Assembly (NCBI GenBank): GCA_018881555.1
Contig: JACAXG010000069.1
Location: forward strand, 1,054,001-1,118,000
Source: Amblyornis subalaris
Taxonomy: Eukaryota; Chordata; Aves; Passeriformes; Ptilonorhynchidae
Direction of reading: 5' to 3'
DNA: 64,000 bases
Shown: one piece after another, positions 36,501 to 49,179 of the stretch
How positions within the stretch are numbered: the first letter of the stretch is position 1
Layout: each line of letters opens with the position of its first letter
Made by a program: the position numbers and the translations under genes
Notes under the pieces: generated by a model
What the model saw: the letters and a program-made list of their open reading frames with translations, nothing else
Told to the model about the DNA's origin: nothing
Databases searched by the model: none

Positions 36501-39475
36501 ATCCAGGCGCAGAGAGCATTGTGAAATGCCGCGTTTACCATGTGCTACTGTAACAGACTTGGGGACTGTCCAGGCTTCAGCAAATATATACTGAGGTTAA
36601 AAACAAGAAAATTGATATAGCCAGAAAAACAACTTCTGAAAGCATAGGAAAGAAAGAGAAGACGTTGGGGCAGGGAGGACAGAATGAGTGAGGCTGAAAC
36701 ATATTTTGGGTACACAGTTTCCAAACCTTCTAAACTAACACTGTTTTGCTATGTTCAATAACTTTTTGCCTTTTCACACTGCACTCTGTTCAATTTCAAT
36801 ATTGAAGAGGAAAAAGGCAGAAGAAAAATAACATGTGCACATAAGTTTTGAGAAAATTGCATCAGGTTTCAGTGACGATATTTCACATAATGGACCAGAG
36901 CCTTTCATTCTTAGCTAATTTTACATCTTCATTGTTCTGAGGTCTGTTAAACTTGCTTTAACTTTGGACTGTGTGAAACATCTGAAAAGAGTGAGACAGC
37001 AGTAGTGGTAAGTCTAAGACACCTTTTTCCTCCCGTGGTGTCGGGTAGTGTTGGGGGAGGTTTCTTACGCAGTGTAATCCGGGGCCTCTCTGAGTGCTGC
37101 TGTTTTCCAACCAGCTTTTTATACTAGCTGTGGGTCACTGGGGTGCAGTGCTCCCCAGCCACAACCTGTCATCCCCTGGCTGAGCACAGGCTTTGTGCTA
37201 CTTGAACCAACAGCAGTGAAATCATTGCACCATTAACTTCAGGATGTATTACCCACTCAAGTAAGTGCAGGAGGTCCCAGGCAAGTTGGCATAGCCTAAG
37301 CTAAAGTCTGTGACAGCACACCTTCATGGCTTACAGATTAATTCATGTTTGGTTCCATATGTACATTTACAACCTCTGCATCCTGACTGCAATAAAGTCT
37401 TATTCGTAAGTCAAGAAAGATAAATTTTGTCTGCTTGCCATCTCTAAGAGGACTTTGTGATATCTCTGATTTAACTAGACTGTCTAATCCAAACCAGTTT
37501 TTCCTGTCCACCTCAAACAATCATTGAAAGGAATAGCATAGCATATATGTGAAGGGGAAAAGTGGCATCATAATAAAGATTTAGCTCACTGTTTGTATTT
37601 GTTAATATTCAGCATAGAGATACATGAAACTTCCCACTTGTGCTTTGAAACAACTTCTGTAAGTTTTGTATCAGATCCATCATAACACATGGCTTGGCCA
37701 TGCACCTGGTCAGGTTGACAACAAGGAATCTGCCTTGCACCATCTGTGCTCAGGTCTCACTGACCATCCCATGCAACGAGAGCAGTATGGTATCGCCTCT
37801 GGCACACACCACGCTACTGCGTGGGAATGCAGAGCTACTGGGAAATTTTCTGATTAAACATAAGATTTAAGTGCTTCATAAATATTTTCTACTTTTATTC
37901 TACTTCTGACTGAGACTTGAGTAACTCTTGAGTTGACCATTTCTTCTTCCAGATAGGCTGAATTCAATTAATTCTCATTTTCAGCAAATGGCAAGTTTTT
38001 TTCTAATCTTTGCATAGCTCAAATTAACTATTTTCTTCTTTCAAGAAAATATGGGTGTTTTGGCAATAATATTATTTCAGATCTGGTGCTTTATTACTTC
38101 TTGCAGTTTTTAGTTGTTGTAACTACTCCTTCTATAATTATTATCATTATTGTCAGCCCTGTTATTATCACTGTATTGTTATTATTACTTATGATAGTAT
38201 TCTTCAATAATAATAGGTAAAGACTAAGACTGAGTTACTGTAGAGGGATGCCTCGGGCGAAGATCCTATTTCTTGACTGCTAGGGAGGTCTCTGACAATC
38301 AATTTGTTGGAAACCTGTCGTTGATCATAAGGAAAAAGCAGAGAATAAAAGGCACTACACTAATTTAGCCTGAGTGGGGAGGCAATTAAAGGAAACGTGA
38401 CAGAAGTCTGTGCCAGAAGAAGAAAGTGTTGATCAGTAGTTACTGTTACATTTACCTGTAAAGGAGATGTCTTGCACTGACCAGACATTGACATTGTACA
38501 GGATTTCCACTCACTGCCTTGAAGCAGGCAGTTTGGTTTTAAGTTTTGATGAACAGTGCATCCTGGGCAGGTCTTAGGAAAAACACTCCTATTTGTTTGA
38601 CAGAGGGCTGGAATCAAGGGCCAGTATTCCAGTTCTTGAGATTAAGATCTTTGCACAGGTCATCAGTGGATGAGTCAGAAGTTCTGTATGAGAACCTAAA
38701 TCATATATGGACCCTCTTGACATGGAACTGATGGGAAAGGTCAAGCAAGATACCTGCTCTACATGGGAATAGCGTTTATAACGCAGACTGGGCATAGCCT
38801 ACTCCTAAACCTTTGAACTGGAAAAATGCAGCATTCTCATAAGCCAATACACACTTTTCAATCATCAGGGTTAAAACAAGATTAAACAAATTGCTAACTC
38901 TCACAGTCACCTTCTTAAATCATCATCAACTGACTCATGTTTTACTGACACTATGGCAGAAGTTGTTACTGCAGGAGAAATGTAGAAGAACAAATAATGG
39001 CAGCTCTATGCATATCTGGTAACACAAATTCCATTTTCACTTTTGTTATACGAGCTTTCTGTCTTGGTTTAAAAACCTTTTATACAAATGGTTTCCAAGC
39101 TATCTTCTACCATGGCCACGAACATATTAAACAGTAAAATCTATCATATTAACACTTGTGTCTCACTGCAGCTCAGGAAAGTCAGAATCAATGTGCAAAT
39201 TTAATGAGGTCCCTATTCAGTACTTGCAGTAAAAAAGATTGTGCTGTACAAGAAATGTTTACTGTGAACCTTCACCATTCATCTAAAATACCTGGGAATC
39301 TCTGTCCTCTAACTGCTAAGAAGTAGCACTCTTCTTTTTGGAACACAATATTTATGTCCCTTGTTTTTTAAGGCTCAAATTCTGCAATTACATTAATGCA
39401 TGTTGATGTGTATTAGTGTATAATTAAATGCATCTGTTTAAATATGTGTACATTGTATATACATTTAGTACAAAT
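33551..39475. other. Unique AT-rich sequence
   Basis: Contains a T-run/A-run near 33825-33847 and a TTATTA-rich low-complexity patch at 38131-38215. No recognised gene, RNA or recent mobile element. Confidence 0.4.
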
Positions 39476-39530
39476 GTGTATATATATATATAAACATTTA
39501 TACATATGTACATATATATACAAATACATA
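39476..39530 (+). repeat. AT-rich (TA)n/(CATA)n tract
   Basis: Alternating TA and TACATA units; simple repeat. Confidence 0.85.
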
Positions 39531-40635
39531 GCTGTGAGTAGCTCCTTAGGAGTCAATAGAATAAGTCACAAAGTTAAAGACAGTCAAGAATTGAAGTATT
39601 TTGATAAATCAGATCCTCAGCCTGATCCAGATGATGAAAATATGTGGGCTAGAATTATTTAGAGCTGAAAGTTCATTTGGAGGAGAAAGTTTCAATTTTT
39701 CTATCCAATTGTCTTATACGTGCTTTTTTCTGGATTTTGAACCTTCCAAGGAAAGTGTAATAATGATGAAGACATAGTCAGTCATTTATATTTATATTTC
39801 CTAGTAGACCATATGTTCCATACACAAATTTCTACTTGCTTAGAAAAGAATACTATCTATAAATGTGAAATGGAAAATGACATGACACTGAGGCTAATTG
39901 TGAACATGTTTTATGGCAACTTCGATAGTATGTTCTCTGGACACATTTTTATGAGAATCAGCATATGATGTCCTCCATCTCTGTTTATTACACTCCGTGT
40001 TACCAGAGTAGCAAGCTGCCAGGCAGTGTTTCATAACGTCCTGACAGAACGTGCTTTTACAAGGGTTCTATAGTGAAGTGCCCATAAGTATTTAACAGTC
40101 AGCTTAGATGGTCATTCAGCTTCTCCTCACAGGTTACACTGGAACTATAAACAGAAGGTAGTAGAAATAAATAAAAATAATGAAACCAGAATGGTGAAAA
40201 GCCATGTGTAGGCTCTGTGTAAAGGGAATACTATATGCACTCTTGTGGAATTAACAGCATTCAGAAACACTATTTAACAAATAATCTACCGATACAAAAA
40301 TACTCTGTGACCACAAGCTATTTTAGGTGATTCATACAATGTTAGAATTTTCAAATAATTTAATCCCAGCTGGCACTCATGAAAGGTCTATTTGTTTCTT
40401 CGGGCACCAAAATACCTTTGAAAATCTGACTTCAAGTAATCAAATTTTTTAAAAACAAGTACTTTGATACTTTCCCACCAAATTAGGCTCTCAAGTATAA
40501 CACCCAGGTATCACACTAATCTTCAAAATCCCAGGGCAGGTGCTTAATCACACACTAGTGCGGCTATGCTCAGCTGTAAAAGTTGTAATATGCCTGAGCT
40601 ACCTGCTTCAACCCAGCATTAAAAATGTTCTCTCT
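39531..40635. other. Unique sequence
   Basis: No recognised feature beyond a short open frame continuing from the simple repeat (to 39662). Confidence 0.4.
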
Positions 40636-40794
40636 TCCTCCCTTTATGCAGGGCCCAGCAGACAGATACATTCAAAGCACACAGATGGGACTAGTCCTGG
40701 CACAAAAGGCAGTCAGAAGGAAGACTTTCTGGCTGGCTTAACTATTAATACAGTTAATTTACCACTGGTCTGTGATATGAATACAGAAGACTGA
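40636..40794 (+). CDS. Candidate 3'-terminal coding exon
   Basis: A very good 3' splice site precedes it: a pyrimidine-rich run (tctcttcctccctttatgcag) starting near 40630. The exact boundary is the AG at 40650-40651, so the coding part would begin about 40652. From there the frame is open to TGA at 40792-40794 and encodes a hydrophilic segment (PSRQIHSKHTDGTSPGTKGS, then QKEDFLAGL) with no known family. The acceptor is phase 1, matching the phase-1 donor at 33550, which would give a Gly codon across the junction. Caution: the frame is also open upstream (from 40540), and no clear polyadenylation signal is close. Confidence 0.27.
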   Translation, partial: SSLYAGPSRQIHSKHTDGTSPGTKGSQKEDFLAGLTINTVNLPLVCDMNTED

Positions 40795-42030
40795 TTTTTA
40801 AATCCTTTCTTCTTGATTTGGGAGTCACATCTTGAGTATGACTCCCAGGGAAGTATCTAATACTCTGATACAGTCAGTATTCATCTCAATTCCCTCTCTG
40901 TTAAAATTTCAGTACACTATCGTCCTACTCCAACAAACACTTTAAGCTTCCTTTTTTATGCTCGGTTTATGTCCCATGTGGGAATACTGCCCAGACAGGT
41001 TTTGTTCCAGGCAACAGGCACAGCTGAGACATGGGGGCCAGACACAGCCCGGGCAGGAGACACCAAGTGTGTACGTGCCTGTCTCGCTGCGCCACATCAA
41101 GGAGACACATCAAACAGCCCCTAAAGATCAGGGAAAACTGAACAACCAGAAACGGGCTTACAGAGGATTCTGTGCTGAGGTGAGTTCTGCCAGCAGGAGA
41201 CAGTAGGACTAGGACACCCCTATTCACATTGCAACCATCTTCCCCAAAAGTTTTTCTCCCAGGCAAGTGCTTTCATTCAGTCTCTCAAGGGGCTGGTGAT
41301 GGCAACTGTATTTGACAATACTTTAGCTGTTCGATTTAAACCACAAATCACTTTGAAGGAAATGGTTGCCTTTGAAAAGCTGTTGTCACTAAGCAGACTC
41401 AGAAAGGGTCTGAGACCAAGTCAGCCAAGGAGGTAGAGCACAAGAGAAAGCATGTTTCTGCAGCCTAGTGCCTAGGAGAATGCTACAGATTCTGACCTCT
41501 GCTCCCAGGACTGTTTCTGTACTTGCCATTAAATGATCATTAGGTTTGCTGCCGATGGGGAAAGAGTTAAGTGCTGAGTGAAAGCAGACACAGCTGACAA
41601 GGACAGAAAGAGGAAGAACAAAACAACGTAGAGCTCATGCGTGCGTGTGTGTGTGCACACGTGTGCGTGTAGGGAGAGTTACCTGTGTTGGGACCCGTAC
41701 GGTGCTGCTGGAAAGCCCACGCAGAAAGGAGGGGCGTTGTCTCTTTGAACAGGGGCTCTGGAGGGAGAGTTGGCTGTTTAATACAAATGAAATTAAAACA
41801 CAAGTGTGGGGGGGGCCTACCAATGGCTTGGTGAGTTGTCAAGTGGCCAGCTAGTGGGGAAAATGGAGGAGTGGCCATGCATGGGTTTACAGACCCAGAG
41901 ATAAGTCCTGTTGAGAGGAGCTTAATATTGCATACATCTCTTATTCAAAATGTGAACTGCAGACCAGATTAAATCAGGGAATGTTAGCCACATCCAGTGC
42001 AAAATATGTTTTGTTTTGTTTGGTTTCTTT
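40795..42030. other. Unique sequence, moderate GC
   Basis: Holds a TG-rich tract at 41641-41671 and GC-richer stretches (40970-41110, 41640-41860). No recognised gene. Confidence 0.4.
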
Positions 42031-42038
42031 TAAAACAG

Positions 42039-42063
42039 AGAGAGGGAGCATAAGTTCAGGGAG
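42039..42063 (+). other. Candidate 25-nt microexon
   Basis: A long pyrimidine tract (ttttgttttgtttggtttct) runs into the acceptor AAAACAG ending at 42038. A consensus donor GAG|GTAAGTG follows 42063. The 25 bases between have one open frame (starting at the second base), encoding EREHKFRE. Both splice signals are far better than expected by chance at this spacing, but a decoy pair cannot be excluded. Confidence 0.25.
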
Positions 42064-42069
42064 GTAAGT

Positions 42070-43935
42070 GAAAGTTCAGTGAGATTTCTCCAGAATGAAA
42101 CCTGAGTTCATAGTCAAGCTATTGAGTCACATACAGATGAGAATCTTGCCTGGTCAATTAGGCAAAAAAAAGGAAAAAGAACCCCAACCTCTTCCCCCTC
42201 TAAGTTCCTTGATGTTCAGTAGGTGTGGTTGGGTGAAGAAAAGCCAGACCAATACCAACAGCTGCATGGAATCTTTCCACGACGGGAAGGTGAATAATTA
42301 ACTCTCTTATAACTGCAGCCCCTCAGGGGGAGGTGAATCACCAGCCCAATTTAGAGTTATGTTATCTTGTAATGAACAATAAGAGGGAAATCTATACATG
42401 TCCTAACAGTTCTAGTGAGACATCGATGATCTGTGCCCCAAAAACCCCAGGAAGAGAGTTGATAAAAATGCATCTGTAAGAAAATAACTGATTTTTTACA
42501 ACCAACTCATCAGTGCCTGAAGTTTATATTTTTTTCCTAAGCATATGACATTTTATGAATATGATACTGAGGCTTAGACAAGAGAGAAAAAACTGTGTCA
42601 GTTCTACCTGGCAACATTATGCCAGTACCTAAAATCAGATACAATCAATGTGGGAATTAACTTATTTTTCTGTATCCAGTCACACTCATGCTGTTGTCTC
42701 TGGAGTTTTGGGATGGAGGGAGGGGTCAACAAAAGGCAGATATGAAAAATAAGCCTGCTGTTAGGTGACTTGAAAACGCACTAATGGATATTTTTCCAAA
42801 GGGTTTGGATGTCCACTGGGAAATTTCCGGCAGTCTGCAAATCCAGAAAGCTTAAGGGCTGGTCTAAACTTGACAAACCTTTGCATATATTAATTGCACC
42901 CACATGAGACAGGCAATATAAATCACTCTTCTTCCTATGTAGAGACAGAAGACTGAAGTCCTTGGCTCCTGTTTCTGCACAAGGCCCAAGGCAATGTCCT
43001 TGCTGCTTCTTCTGGGGCTGCAGCCTCTTCATCAAGATTTTTAGGGCTCTGCAGATGATTCAGGTTCAAAAGGTGGCTGGTAGAAAATACCCATGGATTT
43101 TTCTTTACAAAACCTTGCAAAAGACAAGTGATTCCATGCCTTCTCCTCCCTCCAACTAACACGTTGATAGATCTGACATAACTGCTCCCATTTGGAGGGT
43201 TCAAGTCTAGTTAGGTTCACAGCACGACAGCCATAGAGGCACATCAGCCTTATGTGTCCTGTCAATGTATCATGTAGTCATGTTCTGATGGAAGAACATC
43301 TTGGGTTTATTAATTTCCTTCAGCCAGTTTAGAAGTAGCATTGACTGACTCCAGGGAGCAAAGCCCTCTCCATAATCTCAGTAAAGAGGGCTTGAAACTA
43401 GTGAAATGTGTAATTCCATGTGGAAATGAGGAAAACCCAAACAAACCAAAAAGCAAACCAACCAACCAAACAAAAAACCCACATGAAAACAAAAACCCCA
43501 AACTAATCCAAAATTTTTAAAATATTCTAAATTAAAGACTCTTTAGTGGGTATTACTTTTGATTACTGTATTTCTGACTAATTAACAACTATAAAAGAGA
43601 AAATTTTCCCACATGGTTCACAGTGCACCATCTAGGTTCAAGAGACTGTCACTAGACATATTTTAATTATTGTCACAGTCATATCTTCAAGTTATGACAG
43701 CAGATGATCTAGATCTCTTGCAGAAGTCCTGTGATCAGTTGTAATGGCTTTTTTTCATGCAAATGAGAAAAGCCAGTGCTTAGAAATGGAAACCAGGATG
43801 CTAGAGAGAGGTTTTAAAAACCCCAAAACTTTCAATTTTGAGATAGAGTAACCAGAGCACAGAGGACTTCCAGGATCTTAGCAGATTTTTGAAGCATAAA
43901 GGAAGATATCTCTAGGAAGCTTTTGCTGTATTTTT
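42070..43935. other. Unique sequence
   Basis: Includes a CAAA/CCAA low-complexity stretch at 43437-43503. No recognised gene. Confidence 0.4.
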
Positions 43936-43940
43936 TCTTC

Positions 43941-43985
43941 AAGGAAGGAAGGAAGGAAGGAAGGAAGGAAGGAAGGAAGGAAGGG
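43941..43985 (+). repeat. (AAGG)n microsatellite, about 11 units
   Basis: A perfect tetranucleotide array of about 45 bp; likely polymorphic in length. Confidence 0.95.
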
Positions 43986-43989
43986 GGGC

Positions 43990-46285
43990 CAAAGAGAGCA
44001 CAGGAAAGCCAAGCCAAGTCCACCATTGTAAAAAAATGAAACTCTAAGCTTTGTATACAGATCTGTATGATTTGTTATAAATGTACAGTGAAAGGCAACA
44101 CATGTCTGAAGGCTCTACAACAGAGCAGGGAAATAACCATTTCAGCTTGTTCATTCCAAAAATACCTCTAAATGGGACGGCCAAACAAGATCTTTGTTTA
44201 GAATTGTTCTACTTACTTGCCCAAGCTGGAGCTTGACAGAGGAAGTCCAGCCATGCTGCTTGTAACATGCCCTTACTTCACTGATATTTCAGTGACTTGT
44301 TTTCTCCCTGCAGTTCAGACAGTATTTTTTTTAGCCTTGACAGAATGGCTAGACTAGGTAATCCACGCAAACAGCTGCTGCGTGCAATGTGATCTTTTCT
44401 CCAAACCTTTTTAACAAAGACTTCTGAACTGTTCCTTAGTTTTGGATATGTTGGAAATATCCAGAAGCTAAAATCTCTCAATATGAATGTAATTGACATA
44501 TCAACTGTCTGACCATACTGCTTTTAGCTTAAGTGTCCCAAGGAGATTAGCAAGAGCTGCATGTTCACAAAACCACTCCCTAATCAGAAAGCATTCATCA
44601 GGAAAATACCTCTGCTTCAAAACATTTTCACAGAGGATTTGTTTTGAATATCAGTGTTCCTGTCTGTAGTGAGAAGAAACATCCTCCTGATTTTTGTAGC
44701 ATGAGCCTTGCAAACTTTCAGACTTCATCGAAGATAACATAGTCAGGATTTTTCATTGCATTAAATTCTATAACTAATTTTTTTTGTTCTTTGTTGATAA
44801 TTTCTGTGTAATGGAACTACTATATGAGCCCAAGTAACATTAGGTGTTGCAAATATTGAAGATACAAAAAAACTTTTAATGGATCCAAAGAGATTCAAAA
44901 AATGAACAGGAGAAAAAAAAATAAAGGGTCAATCTTTAAAGAGGACAATAAATACAAGACAAAACACATTCAGATGAATGGAGGAATTTGGAAAACAGTA
45001 ATTTTAAAGAAGTCCAGAGATGAAAGTGAACAAAATGCAGAAATGCATTAGGAACATTATATAACATCCAAAAGGGTATTGCAGCTGTGAATTGCATAGG
45101 CAAGGGTTATATCCTCAGTGGGCAAGATGGCAAATGTCCTTTTCACAACACTCCACTACCTTTTAGGAACTTACGTCCTGAATAAAAATCAGTGTATTGG
45201 AGAGGATTGAGGGAACAATAAGAGAAGAGTAAGGCAGAACTGAATTTATTTTAATATATAAGATTAAGTACTAAATCTGTCATAACTGGAAAAAAAGGCC
45301 ACATGGATAAATATTTAAAAGGTGTCTGATAGGAAAGGAATTATTTTAGGACAACAAAAATTCTAAGAAAATGAAAGGAGGACAAATGTGAGAATGAGGT
45401 GTATCAGGCTGTGAAATGCTCCTCTGTGAGAAGAGAGAAAAAACATTCTCCTAGTGAGAACAACTTTAAGCAAGATTGGATATTATCTCAGTGACCAAAG
45501 GGGCATCTGGGAATATCAACTATTTTTGAGATTTTGTAGGCAAGGATCCAAATAAAATAGTTTTATGAAGGCCTTATTTTTTTGCTGAGCCACACACCCT
45601 TTTTTTTTCTGAATAAGATCTGTTGGCTCGTGGAGTCCCAGTGCTCTGGTATTGCTGGCTGCTCTGTGAGTTCATTAGGAAGAAGATGAATGGCTGAACA
45701 CTTTGCCCCCTAAATCTCTCCCTGCCCAGCATCCCTAAATAAAAGCAACAAGGACGGCTGTTGCATGGCAATAACATTACTATGCACTATGTATTTCCAC
45801 ATCCTGTGGTCTTCCAGGTAGTCTGCCTACTGCAAGTACAAGCCCCCAAGGAAACTGGAGAATCAGAACCACCTAGGTATTGCCAGTAAATGAAACCTTT
45901 AGGCATTTCTTTGCTTTGATCCAGAGAAATACATGTGCTGTGCTGTTTGTACCCTCAGAACAAATGGCAGTCTTGGGAACTAGCATGGATATTTAGAGAT
46001 GGTATTTAAATAACGTTACTTGGGAAATTCCCACTGCTTAAGAAAAGACCAACTTAAACAAGAGTTTTCCTTTCCAGAAGGCTGAGACAGGTATAATAAG
46101 GATTATCAGGCATAATTGATATAATTTCTGTATCCTAGAGGATCATATGACTCATCTTCATAGTCACGTCCTCCTTGTTCTTATTACTGATGAGCATGAA
46201 AATGTTGCTGCGAAGTGTAAAAAGACAATATAAACATACTGTGTGATACAACAAACTGATTGCAAACAAATAACTTCATTAAACC
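43990..46285. other. Unique AT-rich sequence
   Basis: No recognised gene or repeat. Confidence 0.4.
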
Positions 46286-46289
46286 ATGT

Positions 46290-46440
46290 CCATAATAATT
46301 CCTCACTTTTATACAGCGCTTTTCATCTGCAGTTCTAAAAGTGCTGTACAGATGGAAAAACTCAGGAGGTAAAATGACTTGTTTGAGGTCATTCAGGTAG
46401 ACAATGGCAGCTCTGGGAATAAACTATGCCACAGTGCCTC
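46290..46440 (-). mobile_element. Ancient MIR-like SINE, antisense
   Basis: 'tatacagcgcttttcatctg' ... 'gtgctgtacagatgg' ... 'aaaatgacttg...gaggtcattcagg...ggcagctctggga' follows the order of the antisense core of MIR-type amniote SINEs (agcgctt, cagatgaggaaactgagg, aagt-acttgcccaaggtcac, ggcagagc-ggga). It is highly diverged, hence old. The 143-codon plus-strand frame at 46379-46810 starts inside it and is not supported as a gene. Confidence 0.65.
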
Positions 46441-47180
46441 ACTTTGCATTATAAATGCCCCTCCTTCGCAGTCCTGGAAAGGATCATGGCAGCGAGCCTT
46501 TGGAGAGGGAGAGTGTGTAGCTGGAGCTGAAATAAGCCTGAGCCTGATCATAAGACCATTGCGAATTAGAAAGGCCAAATTCCACCCTAATGTGCAATCT
46601 CTCCTAAAATCAACTGGAGCTTTATATTTAAGTATTTCCAAGGTTTTCTTTCCCATGATGTCTGAGTACCAGCAAAATTACATCACTCTCAAACAATCTC
46701 TGAGGATGATTCCTTACTACTTTTTCCTATTAGCCCTAAGAACCACTATAGATTGTTTTATTTTTATCAATTTTTTTTTAAATTGCCATAAACTGGTTCT
46801 AACTTACTAATCATGGTGGAAAATGAAGGAAAGGATTATTTACTACCTAAACCTACAGTATTACAGTGACGCCTCAGGCCTAGAAAGTATAAAAAACAGC
46901 AAGAAAATATTTCAGTCTTAACTAGGTATATAATTTTAAAAGTGCAGAAAAAATTTGCAGGCATTCAACATCCCTAGTTCACGATAAAAGAAGCTAGGCA
47001 GATAATATCCACAAACATTTCATACAATTAAAGAAATAAACGGCAGAATTTGAGAGGAATCAAAACAAAATATATCATAAATTCCAAAATTACAAATCCC
47101 ATTATGCCTGACATTTGGAAGGTAGAATACTTCCTACAAATTCCTGGAAGGGAAGAAACGGCGCTGGTCCTGAAGCCTCA
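46441..47180. other. Unique AT-rich sequence
   Basis: Nothing recognised. Confidence 0.4.
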
Positions 47181-47189
47181 AGTCTAGAG

Positions 47190-47270
47190 TTCCTTACTGG
47201 CTCAGCTGCGGGCTTCCTCTGTAATCTTGGGCATATTGCTTTATTTCTGTTTCGTCTCCCACATTGTGGG
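47190..47270 (+). mobile_element. MIR-like SINE fragment
   Basis: 'ctgtaatcttgggcatattg' followed by 'ctttatttctgtttcgtctccc' matches the MIR core 'ctgtgtgaccttgggcaagt..cttaacctctctgtgcctcagtttcc' in sense orientation, with the usual degree of decay. Confidence 0.5.
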
Positions 47271-48925
47271 TGTGCCTACACTGCAGTCAAAGTGGGATAT
47301 TAAAGCTTGTCAGCCCAACAGAAGTGACTTCAACCAAGTCAGCTTATGTGTACTGTTAGCAACATAACTGTAGTGTGGAGCTGGGAGCAGACTAAATTCT
47401 TCAGGATTTCTAAAGAAGTTTGGAGAACAGAATCTGAAAACTGTCAGATGAATCTCATCCAGATCTATATTTCCCATTATTCTTTATTTTCTAAGAGAAT
47501 ACTAGGAAAGAAAAATCTGATTAATGGTAGGAACTGCGCCAGGAAACAAAAAAAAAAAAAGGAAAAGAGGAAAAAAAATATGGTTGATGTTTTCAGAGTC
47601 ATTCAAGGGATTTAGCCACATGCTTCACATTAATATGAGAGTGCTGCTCTGGGATAGAGATCTTAAGAATGAGAATCTGTTCCTGAACGCCATCCAAATA
47701 GTATTGTAACCAGGGTATGAAATGAGATGAGTTAGTCTTCCACAGGGGTAAGACCAGCTGAGAAAAAGTGTGTTTCAAAACCGTGAAGACATTTTAAAGG
47801 AAAGTTGCATATTGTTATCTGAAAGTCTGGCCAGCTGGTAAATATAATTGCAGTTATGGTCTGTAATTATATACATCTTTAGAAAACACTCATATATTGT
47901 GCAAGAAAAAATTATATCTTTTGGTTTTTTATGAAAGAATAGCAGAAATATAACATAAAGCTGCACATCAGTGTCAAAAGCAATAATACAATCTGATATA
48001 CACTTCTCCCCATCCAGGTAAATGACTCATGTACTCTTAGAAACAGCATGATAGTTAAAATACAAATAATGGGTATTATATGGAAATGATAGCTGTAAAG
48101 TACAAACACATGTAAGAGAGTTGTTTTAGAAAGTGTAGTGAGAGACAGAGTAAGAGGAAAAACCTTATTAATGTCAGAGAGATACAGTGAAATATTTCGT
48201 GCACACATGTCTGGAACAATAGTTGGGATGAAGAGCCAGAGTCTCAGCTGGTGAATGTTGATGCACCTCTGTTGAAATTGGTGGAATTATGCTGATTTAC
48301 ATCATCTACAGACCTTGCAGCTGTTTTTGACATGCGTACAAACTTTGAAAGTTAAGCAGACCTACCTGCCCTTTACTCTCTGAAACAAGGCTGGAAGTCT
48401 GATGGGATAAGGATTCTCAAGGAGACCTCTTGCATTTCTGTGGGCTAGAAACATGGTGAAGACAAGTATTATTGTGGTTAGGACAGTATTTCTACATTTT
48501 CCTAGCCTCATGGGAAATCAAAATGCCCACTAAAAGAGAATAATTAACCCAACTTTGTAAGCCTTCATGAAGCATTCATTCTTGTATGATTCAAGCTGTA
48601 TTTTATGTGAATCAGTGTTCCCCTCCCTACTTAAATGTAGACATGTTATTTTTGTGGTCTGGAAGCTGAGATCAGATTTCACCCATAATGATTTTAGCTG
48701 CCACACAGCTCATCAAAATTGCAATTATGAATACCAGTGTTTTTCTTTTTCTGGAATGTAGACTGCATCATGCAAGGTCCTGCCAAAAGATGCAAAATTA
48801 GCTCTGAGATGGATATACTCGTGCAACCTCCAGGGAAGGACAATTAGGGAATGAGGAATAAGAGGAGAGAGGGAGTTGTCACTACATAAATGACCAAAAG
48901 TCTAAATCATCTTTATATCCATCTC
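47271..48925. other. Unique AT-rich sequence
   Basis: Near 48263-48312, 'tgaaattggtggaattatgc' followed by 'tgatttacatc' resembles an old amniote repeat of the 'caatggaattatgctgatttac' type. A-rich run at 47547-47579. No gene. Confidence 0.4.
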
Positions 48926-48929
48926 TCCT

Positions 48930-49176
48930 GCACTGGGAGCGTTTGATTCAAGTGGGAATGGCTTTAAACTGAAAGAGGGTGGGTTTAGATTAGATATTGG
49001 GAAAAAATTCTTTGCTGTGGGAGTGGTGAGGCACCGGAACAGGTTGCCCAGAGAAGCTGTGGAAGTGTTCAAGGCCAGGTTGGATGGCGTTTGAGCAACC
49101 TGGGCTAGTGAAAGGGAGATTGTATCTAGATGATCTTTAAGGTCCCTTACAACCCAAACCATTCTATGATTCTATG
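48930..49176 (+). mobile_element. CR1 LINE 3' end fragment
   Basis: About 250 bp: the last ORF2 codons (GNGFKLKEGGFRLDIGKKFF, VVRHRNRLPREAVEVFKARL), the 3' UTR and the octamer tail (attctatgattctatg, 49161-49176). It is heavily 5'-truncated. Relative to other copies it lacks a few codons between REAV and EVFKARL. Confidence 0.93.
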
Positions 49177-49179
49177 CCC

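Noticed and set aside
46379..46810. 143-codon plus-strand frame
   Set aside because: It starts within a MIR-like SINE and ends in AT-rich DNA with Phe/Ile/Leu runs; no family and no splice or promoter support.
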